A DNA stretch of 5,696 bases from Candidatus Uhrbacteria bacterium RIFOXYA2_FULL_40_9 (lineage in GTDB: Bacteria > Patescibacteriota > Patescibacteriia > UBA9934 > GWF2-40-263), in contig MGEY01000050.1 in the NCBI GenBank assembly GCA_001791615.1, positions 1 to 5,696 on the forward strand. The letters run 5' to 3'. Position 1 is the first letter of the stretch. Each line of letters starts with the position of its first letter. Positions 1 to 5,696 of the stretch are shown one piece after another. The position numbers were made by a program, and so were the translations under genes. Under the pieces are notes generated by a model. The model was not told where the DNA came from and searched no databases. It saw nothing but the letters and a program-made list of their open reading frames with translations.

Positions 1-1947
1 TTCAGCTTCATCTTCTATGCGAAGGGATTTTTGAAAATCCTCATGTTCCATCATCGCTTTTGCCTGGTCTGAGATGTTCACTCCTGCCTGTACAAGTTGT
101 TCAACGAATGCTCGTGTTTCCTTTGTGAGCACGATACCCTGTGCATCAATCCTCTCAAGCCATGCTTTTGTCTCTTCGTGTTTTTCCATACTTGAAAGCC
201 CGTGTGCTTTCAACTCTTCAATGTATCCAGTGAAATTCCTTCCACCTACCTCAATGGTTTGACGCAAGATTTCTTTGCGATCTGGTGAGGTATAGATGTG
301 CTCCACTGAATCTGGAATCTGCCCAAAAAATCCTGGTTGCAGTTTTCCAATATAGACGCGCGTCGTGTTGTCGATTTCATCAAGTGTTCTGGCGATTGCT
401 ATGGGTTCTACATTAATATCTTGAAGGACAACAAGCATTTTCGCAAGGATCTTTCTTGGTGTTGTAGCACTTGTTTCAAGACTTGATGTTTTGAGCACTA
501 ATAATTCACTCTTTGGATCGTAATCTTCCCAAGATACTTCGCCTTCATCCGTAAGGATGTATCCCTGTTTTGGGTCTGGGAAATGCTGCGTTTCAGACTT
601 GGCAATAGAACGAATAGTGCGAGGTTTGCCCGTATCCAGCTTGGATGCTCTTAATGCCTTGAGAATTTCCATCACGTTTTCATAGTATGGATCATCTGGT
701 CGCAGGTACTCATCATCGTATTTTTTCATCTGTTCAATCACTCCGGTCTTCACATGATACTCAATGGTCAGGACTGGCGTATCTTGTGTGAGCTTTCCTG
801 TTGCTTCATCAACTTTTGGCGCAATGCGGACTGAAAAGATCTCCACTTCACCGCGTTTCATTTTGTTGATGTACGAATTGGAAGTTCCTACACAGTGATT
901 CATATACTCAGATTCTTCCTCTAGGTGTGGCATGTTCAAAAGTCGTGCTAACGCATACTCATGATCTTCTGTTTGGTACACCCACTCAAAAGGATTAAAC
1001 CTCTCTTCTCCTGTCATTTCAGCGCGCTTGCGACGCATCTCTGCAATTTTTTGAAGAGTCTTTTGTTCATGTGTTTCAAACAAACGATGTAGCGAACCTT
1101 TGTCTGTGTTTAAGAATTTTGGACTTTCTCTAAGCGCGTCATAAAGCGTATTCAGGTCGCAGACATCGTTATTTTGAAAGTAACGAGCAAGTTTTAGCTT
1201 CAGCACAGCTTTTTGAATATCACCGAACGTGAAATCCGCTGTTTGTGCAAGACGAACAGAGAGATTGCGATAGGTCTCTTCAATGAGTCTGGTCTTCACC
1301 TCTCTGCTTGATGGCTCACCGGTTGGATTACCTTCCGCATCTTTCGGTGCCTTTTCTGAAAACGTTGCCAAAGTTGCTTCATAATCTCGATTAAGTTTGG
1401 CAAGATACTTGTTCTCAAACGCTTCTTGTCGTTCTCGACTTACATCTTCTTGGGTCTTCTTGGGTTGCAGATCTATTTCATAAAAGTCTGCGGACAGATC
1501 TCCCTGAGTGTCTGTTCGAACTTTATGAAACCCGAAGCGCTCGAGTGCTTTGTTAAGGCGTTCATTCCAACCGTGAAAATTCACTTTTACATATCCCTGC
1601 TCTTTGGCGTATTTCAAAAACCTAGGGACCTCAAGGAAAAGGTTGCGACCTCCCATACCAGAACCACCAAGATACTTCACATACGCTTCGTGAGGAATAA
1701 AGTCCTCACAGGCAATATAGCCTTGAAGCTCACCTTCTTTACCTGTGACAATACGATTGAGTGGATGACCGTTTTGGAGTGTTTGAATAACATCTTCTAC
1801 AGCCAGTTCTCGTACCTCTGGGTCTACTTCTTCAATCCCAAGCGTAATAAAACGAATGTCTTGCTCTTGCTTGGGTGAAAGCTCAATGTGTGTTCTTTGT
1901 TCCTCCTTAGCTTGTTCCGGACTATAGAGTGGTTGTTTCTCTGGCAT
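1..1947 (-). CDS. GNAT-like / PcfJ-like two-domain protein, 3' end beyond window
   Basis: An open frame of 649 codons runs from the ATG at 1947 to the left edge without a stop, so the C-terminus is missing. Residues ~30-160 resemble a GNAT N-acetyltransferase: a strand at GELQGYIACEDF (72-83), a glycine loop GGSGMGGRNLF (94-104) where acyl-CoA would bind, then a helix and WNERLNKALERFGF (127-140), the usual GNAT end motif. The Q/R that normally opens the loop is Gly94. Residues ~170-320 are charged and helical. Residues ~325-435 match the PcfJ family: NHCVG (350-354), EIFSVR (369-374), VLTIEYHVKTGVIEQ (392-406). PcfJ is known from conjugative plasmids such as pCF10, but its biochemical role is unclear. 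Residues 440-649 are not recognised. The ATG is the only upstream choice, because an in-frame TAA lies at 1954-1956; no Shine-Dalgarno precedes it. No signal peptide or membrane segment is seen, so it is probably cytoplasmic. The reading frame is near certain; the PcfJ call is good, the GNAT call fairly good, and the function unknown. Confidence 0.85.
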   Translation of the reverse strand, partial: MPEKQPLYSPEQAKEEQRTHIELSPKQEQDIRFITLGIEEVDPEVRELAVEDVIQTLQNGHPLNRIVTGKEGELQGYIACEDFIPHEAYVKYLGGSGMGGRNLFLEVPRFLKYAKEQGYVKVNFHGWNERLNKALERFGFHKVRTDTQGDLSADFYEIDLQPKKTQEDVSRERQEAFENKYLAKLNRDYEATLATFSEKAPKDAEGNPTGEPSSREVKTRLIEETYRNLSVRLAQTADFTFGDIQKAVLKLKLARYFQNNDVCDLNTLYDALRESPKFLNTDKGSLHRLFETHEQKTLQKIAEMRRKRAEMTGEERFNPFEWVYQTEDHEYALARLLNMPHLEEESEYMNHCVGTSNSYINKMKRGEVEIFSVRIAPKVDEATGKLTQDTPVLTIEYHVKTGVIEQMKKYDDEYLRPDDPYYENVMEILKALRASKLDTGKPRTIRSIAKSETQHFPDPKQGYILTDEGEVSWEDYDPKSELLVLKTSSLETSATTPRKILAKMLVVLQDINVEPIAIARTLDEIDNTTRVYIGKLQPGFFGQIPDSVEHIYTSPDRKEILRQTIEVGGRNFTGYIEELKAHGLSSMEKHEETKAWLERIDAQGIVLTKETRAFVEQLVQAGVNISDQAKAMMEHEDFQKSLRIEDEAE

Positions 1948-1955
1948 ATGAAGTT

Positions 1956-1961
1956 ATTTTA
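1956..1961 (-). promoter_or_regulatory. Possible -10 box for a near-leaderless transcript of the GNAT/PcfJ gene
   Basis: On the minus strand TAAAAT (5 of 6 matches to TATAAT) ends 8 bases before the ATG at 1947, within TGTGATAAAAT. Initiation about 7 bases downstream would fall at about 1949, giving an mRNA with almost no leader. This agrees with the lack of any Shine-Dalgarno-like motif before this start. I see no convincing -35 hexamer, and the region is AT-rich, so a chance match is possible. If it is not a promoter, the gene would be read through from the glycosyltransferase 51 bases upstream. Confidence 0.4.
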
Positions 1962-1998
1962 TCACACGAGAAAGCATATTTCATTCTTGCCTTCTCTT

Positions 1999-3222
1999 TC
2001 ATTCACTATTCTTTCTTCTCATTTCTTGATAAATATTCAAAATGGCTTTTTGATGATCTTCTAATCGGAAACGTTGTTCAACGGTTGTGCGTGCGCCTTT
2101 CGCAAGTTGTTGTCGATAATCCTCATCATAATAAAGACGCATCACAGCTTCTGTCCAACCATGCAAATGGAGGGGTTTAACTAAAAGACCATTCACGTGA
2201 TCTTCCACAATCTCTGGAACACCCCCAACATCACTTGCAATTACCGGTTTCCCAGCTGCCATGGCCTCTAACAAAATTAATGGAAAATTTTCTTCTACGC
2301 GCGAAGGAAGAAGAACTGCTGTGGACCTTTGATAAAGATGAAGCAAAGCATCCCCCATTTTGAATCCGACAAACTCCACATTCTGAAGCTCTTGAGCTTG
2401 TTTATGCAAAAAGTCCGCTTCTGGTCCTGCCCCAACAATTTTAAAAGAAATATCTGGAAGTAATTTTGCAAGTTTAAGAATAGTCTCCCCTCCTTTTTCT
2501 TCAGACAGCCTTCCAACAAACAAAAAATATCCATCTTGCTCATAACAAGGAGTGATGATTTTCAGATCAATCCCATAACGTACTGTTCTCACCTTCTCTT
2601 TTGGAAATCCTGCTTGAATCAATTGTTGGTGCATGTACTGCGAAGGACAAAGAAAAAGATCAACATTCTTTTGATAAATTTGAAGAAAACGATGAAAAGA
2701 AAAAACAGCCACTTGTGTCAAACTTGCAATAAAAGAGTGTTTGTGGAAACGAGAAAATATTCCCATAATCCATCCGATCTCTTTCAGATTAGGACCACAT
2801 CCATGTGCCCAAATATTATATTGAGGAGAAACAAGATGATGATCATGCACAGTCATCACTACTGGTACTTTCTTATCTTTTAACGTGTGAAGAATCGAAG
2901 GAGAAATTTGCGTGTATATGTTATGAAGATGACAAACATCTGGCTTATTATCAAAAATAAGCGTGGCTAACTTACGTCTTGCCTCAAGGGAATAAAACAT
3001 TCTGCAAAACGTACGCAAACCTTCCCAATTGAAACGAACGTTCTGTGTCTGCACTTCTGACACAAAATATCTCTCAAAAGGAGTCTTAAGGTTTTGAGGA
3101 TATCTCATGGCAAAAGGCATGACCTCATGTCCTTGCTTTTTAAGAAACTCTTCAAGCTCAAGCAAATAGCGAGATGCCCCACTGCGAAGATAATAAAATT
3201 TATCGGCTTGGATAATCTTCAT
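1999..3222 (-). CDS. GT4-family glycosyltransferase (GT-B fold)
   Basis: This 407-residue protein has the usual length for a retaining GT4 enzyme that moves a sugar from a nucleotide donor to a lipid-linked or glycan acceptor at the inner face of the membrane. The N-terminal acceptor domain (~1-200) starts MKIIQADKFYYLRSG and carries HLHNIY (98-103) and TVHDHHLVSP (124-133), typical of this group. The C-terminal donor domain (~215-390) has FVGRLSEEKGG (235-245), whose Arg238 and Lys243 are the usual phosphate-contacting residues, then VGAGPE (263-268). The EX7E pair is Glu311 and Glu319 in EENFPLILLEA, followed by GKPVIASDVGGVPEIV. No membrane segment is obvious. Its ATG overlaps the TGA of the upstream polymerase gene (ATGA), and AGAGG lies 4 bases before the ATG, which supports this start and translational coupling. 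The donor sugar and acceptor cannot be read from sequence; the neighbour points to surface polysaccharide or glycoprotein glycan synthesis. All catalytic landmarks are present. Confidence 0.95.
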   Translation of the reverse strand: MKIIQADKFYYLRSGASRYLLELEEFLKKQGHEVMPFAMRYPQNLKTPFERYFVSEVQTQNVRFNWEGLRTFCRMFYSLEARRKLATLIFDNKPDVCHLHNIYTQISPSILHTLKDKKVPVVMTVHDHHLVSPQYNIWAHGCGPNLKEIGWIMGIFSRFHKHSFIASLTQVAVFSFHRFLQIYQKNVDLFLCPSQYMHQQLIQAGFPKEKVRTVRYGIDLKIITPCYEQDGYFLFVGRLSEEKGGETILKLAKLLPDISFKIVGAGPEADFLHKQAQELQNVEFVGFKMGDALLHLYQRSTAVLLPSRVEENFPLILLEAMAAGKPVIASDVGGVPEIVEDHVNGLLVKPLHLHGWTEAVMRLYYDEDYRQQLAKGARTTVEQRFRLEDHQKAILNIYQEMRRKNSE

Positions 3223-4778
3223 AAAGCCTCTTTTAAACGTTTACGTTCCTTGTTTGGGCGTGGCTTTTTTTGATGTAACACATAAAGGAAGCCTGCGTAC
3301 AACCAAAAATAAAACGCAAGCGTACGAATTTCTAAAACCGTTGAAGTAAAAGCATTGAATGCTACGGCGATTATCGTTGCAGTAAACCCCGCGGCCAACG
3401 CGCGCACAAGAGGGTCTTTGCTCTCTTGAACCACTCGTAAAGCAAAAAAGAAAAGTGCACCAAACATCCATAAATAAAAGATCATTCCCAAAGTGCCGCT
3501 CTCTCCCCAAAGAGAAAACCAATTGTTATCAATCATACCCTCTGTTCCATACACACCGTAGGGCAAACCAAGTTGTTCATACACAGTCGTGTTTCCAAGT
3601 GCTGCTACAGCTCCTCCTCCAAACTGTCCAGGACCAAATCCAAACAAAGGAGAAGCAGAAATCACAGAAAGAGGAGTTTGCACAAACCAAAAGACACGTC
3701 CAAGACCAACATATTCCCCACGCCAACGCGCATAACTAAAAGATTCATAAAACCGTTCTGTGACGGTTTGCCCTGGAGCTTCAGTAATAAATCGGACTTG
3801 CAAACCTGATAAAGCAAGATAAGAAGAAAGAAACAAAATCAACGCAATAAACCCAATAAAAATTCGTTTATCTTTTTTGAGTATGATCCCGATATAGAAA
3901 AACCCGAGAAGAAAGGCAAACCAAGAAGCACGCGAGTATGTCAGAACAAGAGCTGGGATGGCCACAAGAAAAAGAAGACCCAAATGCTTTTTCTCTATCC
4001 AATTCTGTTTTTCATAAAAAAATCCAGCAGCTATCAAAAGGAAGAAGTAAAGGAAATTTCCTAAACGATCATACCGACCAAACGTGGCAAAAATGCGTGA
4101 TCCCGGATCCCAGAATTGAGAAACACCAGCGGTCAAAGTGATTTCCCCAAATGTTCTTGCGTCTGATGGAAGCAAAAACAAATCCATGGGTTCTCCAATA
4201 AACGATTGTGCAAGTCCAAGAAGAGATTGAAAAGCCACGATTCCAAGCATGATCATGGTCATTGTTTTGATGTAGGTCTTGGAGGGCCGCAAATAAACGA
4301 CAAGGAAAAAAACCAAAATAAATCGGATAATCTGCCGTGTTCCAAGAATTGCAATTGTGGGATCCACGGAATGAATCAAGGCAGAGGAAAGAAGCACGAT
4401 AAGAAAAAGGATAAATGGAAGATCAAGTGGCGTTTGTTGAAGTTTGATTTTTCCAGAAAGCCATTTCCAAAGCACAACAACGCAAAGGATATAAATCAAT
4501 CCTTCTGAAAAATATCGCGCAACGACATAAATGTCATCTGAAATAAACTTCAAGATAACTGTTTCAAAAGGAAGATAAACCGCAACAAAGCCAAGTGTCC
4601 AAAGCGGTTTATAAAAACTGAGAATAAAAAAACCGACTGCTAAAACAATCGATAAGACAAAAAAAGGAGAGAAAATGGATTGTGCAAGAATGAACACGAC
4701 AAGCAAAGCGAACAAACCAAAAATCAGAAGCGTGACATGCTCCTCCGCGTGTCGATAAACAGAACGTAAATTCACCAT
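3219..4778 (-). CDS. O-antigen polymerase/ligase family membrane protein (Wzy_C-like)
   Basis: From the ATG at 4778 this is 519 residues with roughly 12-14 hydrophobic segments (for example ~15-34, 39-58, 91-107, 119-136, 149-163, 175-194, 241-256, 264-280, 284-301, 305-323, 432-448, 458-480, 487-502) and a basic tail (KKPRPNKERKRLK). Family marks are FGRYDRLGNFL (233-243), LTYSRASW (279-286), and a large extracytoplasmic loop (~324-430) carrying SPLFGFGPGQF (376-386) and DNNWFSLWGESGTLG (417-431). Such proteins polymerise lipid-linked repeat units or transfer finished glycan to lipid A core or protein, outside the membrane. The last motif fits the WaaL-type pattern H[NSQ]X9GXX[GTY] except that Asp417 replaces His, which favours polymerase over ligase but does not prove it. 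An ATG at 4859 is in frame but lies upstream of a transcription terminator and would add 27 residues encoded across its hairpin, so I prefer 4778, which has AAAGG 5 bases before it. The gene overlaps the glycosyltransferase start by four bases. The family call is strong; the exact substrate is unknown. Confidence 0.9.
   Translation of the reverse strand: MVNLRSVYRHAEEHVTLLIFGLFALLVVFILAQSIFSPFFVLSIVLAVGFFILSFYKPLWTLGFVAVYLPFETVILKFISDDIYVVARYFSEGLIYILCVVVLWKWLSGKIKLQQTPLDLPFILFLIVLLSSALIHSVDPTIAILGTRQIIRFILVFFLVVYLRPSKTYIKTMTMIMLGIVAFQSLLGLAQSFIGEPMDLFLLPSDARTFGEITLTAGVSQFWDPGSRIFATFGRYDRLGNFLYFFLLIAAGFFYEKQNWIEKKHLGLLFLVAIPALVLTYSRASWFAFLLGFFYIGIILKKDKRIFIGFIALILFLSSYLALSGLQVRFITEAPGQTVTERFYESFSYARWRGEYVGLGRVFWFVQTPLSVISASPLFGFGPGQFGGGAVAALGNTTVYEQLGLPYGVYGTEGMIDNNWFSLWGESGTLGMIFYLWMFGALFFFALRVVQESKDPLVRALAAGFTATIIAVAFNAFTSTVLEIRTLAFYFWLYAGFLYVLHQKKPRPNKERKRLKEAL
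3227..3231 (-). promoter_or_regulatory. Ribosome binding site of the glycosyltransferase gene
   Basis: AGAGG on the minus strand lies 4 bases before the ATG at 3222 and inside the 3' end of the polymerase gene. With the ATGA stop/start overlap it fixes the glycosyltransferase start and suggests that ribosomes finishing the polymerase re-initiate here. The spacing is slightly short. Confidence 0.65.
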
Positions 4779-4783
4779 AGATG

Positions 4784-4797
4784 CCTTTATTGTAGCA
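4784..4797 (-). promoter_or_regulatory. Extended -10 promoter and AAAGG motif before the polymerase gene
   Basis: The minus strand reads TGCTACAATAAAGG and then five bases to the ATG at 4778. TGCTACAAT is an extended -10 (TGn plus 5 of 6 of TATAAT), with the hexamer at 4789-4794; AAAGG at 4784-4788 is a normally spaced Shine-Dalgarno. The two readings compete. Initiation from this -10 would fall at about 4782, leaving a leader of about 4 bases and excluding AAAGG from the mRNA. If AAAGG is used, transcription must start further upstream. No clear -35 is visible, which an extended -10 can tolerate. Lying just after a terminator, it is a sensible place for a new transcription unit. Confidence 0.55.
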
Positions 4798-4828
4798 TGT
4801 GAGAAGAGGATTGAGGAGATGAAGGAAC

Positions 4829-4857
4829 AAAAAAGGCACTGAACAAATGTCAGTGCC
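4829..4857 (-). terminator. Intrinsic terminator after the MopE-type gene
   Basis: On the minus strand GGCACTGA (4857-4850), a 7-base loop CATTTGT and TCAGTGCC (4842-4835) form a perfect 8-bp hairpin followed directly by TTTTTT (4834-4829). It begins 17 bases past the TAG of the upstream gene. The plus-strand reading has no T tract after the hairpin, so it acts in one direction. It separates the MopE-type gene from the glycan unit and argues against a polymerase start at 4859. Confidence 0.92.
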
Positions 4858-4874
4858 ATCGCACAAGGCGCGTG

Positions 4875-5696
4875 CTACGGAAGCACAACCTCGAAAGAAC
4901 CATCGTAAGAATAGTCCACGCTCATGAACGTGCCAGTACCGGTAAAGGCACTGGAGATCGTAGAACTGTCAGAGAACTCACCGTCCCAATCCAACGCAAG
5001 AACGGCCTGGCTCGAGAGAATCTCCCCTTCGACCGTGAGGTCAGAGAGAATGTCCGCCTCGACCGTACCGATCACATCACCTGCGTAGTAGTACGCGAGT
5101 GCGCCCGAGAACGTGCAGACCACGTTGCCCTCGATCATGGGATCAGTCATCACATCCACATCCAGGACAATGTCGCCCTCGCAGACATCCGAAAGACCCC
5201 AGCCCATCTCGTCATTGACCGTGATGGAGAAGGAACCCTCGTACACACCCTCGTACAGGCAATCGGTCTCATCGACCGTGCCATCGCAATCCTGGTCCAC
5301 GCCGTCGCCGCAGACTTCGAGCGCGCCAGGGTAGGTCCCCGCATCCGCATCATCGCAGTCCGAGTTGTCCTCGAGATAGCCGAAGGGCTGCTCGCAGGCA
5401 TTCATGGTGTTCTCGGCGTCGCCGTAGCCATCACTGTCGCTGTCCGCGTACCAGGTGCTGGCGTCCAGAGCATCCGACTCGTCAAGCGAGCCGTCGCAGT
5501 CGGTGTCCACGCCGTCGCAGTATTCGTCGGCACCCGGGAAGGTGTCAACACTGGTGTCGTTGCAGTCCGTGCTATCGACCGTGTACCCAGAAGGAATCGT
5601 GCAGGCAACCAAGCTCATGCTCACATCCCCGTAGCCATCACTATCGCTGTCCGCGTACCAGGTGCTGGCGTCCAGGGCATCATCCTCGTCCACTTC
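4875..5696 (-). CDS. Secreted MopE-type Asp/Cys-repeat protein, C-terminal part (5' end beyond window)
   Basis: The frame is open to the right edge and ends at TAG 4875-4877, giving 273 visible residues; the true start and any signal peptide lie outside. A GTG at 5693 lies inside a repeat and is not a credible start. Residues ~4-143 are two tandem units about 69 residues apart: WYADSDSDGYGD (13-24 and 82-93), a Cys-x-x-Pro-x-GY stretch (Cys32, Cys101), DC (Cys45, Cys114), PGA, then CDGVDTDCDG (60-69) or CGDGVDQDCDG (129-139), ending in DE. This is the putative metal-binding repeat of MopE-related proteins; DxDxDG loops like these usually bind Ca2+, and MopE itself binds copper. Residues ~148-273 form a beta-rich, Gly/Ser/Thr-rich end domain with Cys172 and Cys194, possibly a disulfide; I cannot name it. 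The protein is very acidic and presumably extracellular or surface-bound. Base composition is about 60% GC in sampled lines, against about 40% in the neighbours. A strong terminator follows, so it is not co-transcribed with the glycan genes. Confidence 0.88.
   Translation of the reverse strand, partial: EVDEDDALDASTWYADSDSDGYGDVSMSLVACTIPSGYTVDSTDCNDTSVDTFPGADEYCDGVDTDCDGSLDESDALDASTWYADSDSDGYGDAENTMNACEQPFGYLEDNSDCDDADAGTYPGALEVCGDGVDQDCDGTVDETDCLYEGVYEGSFSITVNDEMGWGLSDVCEGDIVLDVDVMTDPMIEGNVVCTFSGALAYYYAGDVIGTVEADILSDLTVEGEILSSQAVLALDWDGEFSDSSTISSAFTGTGTFMSVDYSYDGSFEVVLP
5424..5474 (-). repeat. Tandem coding repeat, downstream copy
   Basis: These 51 bases match 5631-5681 at 49 positions, with a period of 207 bases (69 codons). 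They encode the DALDASTWYADSDSDGYG core of the second MopE-type unit. The rest of the unit is more diverged at both DNA and protein level. Confidence 0.9.
5631..5681 (-). repeat. Tandem coding repeat, upstream copy
   Basis: This is the partner of 5424-5474, differing at two positions by eye. It encodes the same core in the first visible MopE-type unit. The array may continue past the right edge, since the residues entering the window (EVDEDDALDA) look like the end of a preceding unit. Confidence 0.9.

Noticed and set aside
1426..1878. Plus-strand open frame of 150 codons
   Set aside because: It lies antisense inside the GNAT/PcfJ gene, has no Shine-Dalgarno or recognisable domain, and its composition is that of a shadow frame.
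1..1947. PcfJ similarity taken as a sign of an integrated conjugative element
   Set aside because: No relaxase, type IV secretion gene, integrase or attachment site is visible in the window, so the domain alone does not show a mobile element.
1968..1996. Imperfect 8-bp inverted repeat (GAGAAGGC / GCTTTCTC, one G-U pair, 13-base loop) after the glycosyltransferase gene, considered as a terminator
   Set aside because: It has a long loop and a weak stem, and no T tract follows on the minus strand; a -10-like box follows instead. It is probably chance in a purine/pyrimidine-skewed gap.
4609..4866. Minus-strand frame of 85 codons starting near the terminator
   Set aside because: It overlaps the polymerase gene in another frame, starts upstream of the terminator hairpin, and resembles no family.
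5113..5608. Ser/Thr/Pro- or Arg/Ala-rich frames on both strands within the MopE-type gene
   Set aside because: High-GC repetitive coding sequence produces long alternative frames; their repeats simply mirror the real frame.

Overview
The window holds four protein-coding genes, all read from the minus strand, so transcription runs from high to low coordinates. In that order they are: the 3' end of a gene for a secreted MopE-type protein rich in Asp and Cys (4875-5696, cut by the right edge); a polytopic O-antigen polymerase/ligase family membrane protein (3219-4778); a GT4 glycosyltransferase (1999-3222); and a large intracellular-looking protein that joins an N-terminal GNAT-like acetyltransferase fold to a PcfJ-like domain (1-1947, cut by the left edge). 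I see no RNA genes, insertion sequences, CRISPR arrays or plus-strand genes. No gene-free stretch exceeds about 100 bases.

Organism: a bacterium using the standard code. TGA ends both the polymerase and the glycosyltransferase genes, and Trp is TGG. Three genes are about 40% GC in the lines I sampled, while the MopE-type gene is about 60%. Compact packing, a GNAT/PcfJ protein of unfamiliar architecture, a start with no Shine-Dalgarno and a -10-like box almost touching a start codon would fit a Patescibacteria/CPR-type genome. That is an inference only; no marker gene is present to settle it.

Layout: the MopE-type gene ends at a strong intrinsic terminator (hairpin 4835-4857 with a T tract), which insulates it from what follows. 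A new unit begins at 4778 with an extended -10 (TGCTACAAT) and an AAAGG motif just before the ATG. The polymerase and glycosyltransferase genes overlap by four bases (ATGA) and form a two-gene surface-glycan unit. The glycosyltransferase probably adds a sugar to a lipid-linked intermediate in the cytoplasm, and the polymerase/ligase acts on the exported glycan outside the membrane. After a 51-base gap with a -10-like box 8 bases before the ATG, the GNAT/PcfJ gene begins. Its link to glycan synthesis is positional only.

The most unusual item is the GNAT-PcfJ protein, which has a recognisable PcfJ core (HCV...IFSVR...TIEYHVKTGVIEQ), a GNAT fold with an atypical acyl-CoA loop, and a long C-terminal region I do not recognise. 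Second is the abrupt composition change at the MopE-type gene, which suggests foreign origin or strong constraint on an Asp-rich repeat protein.
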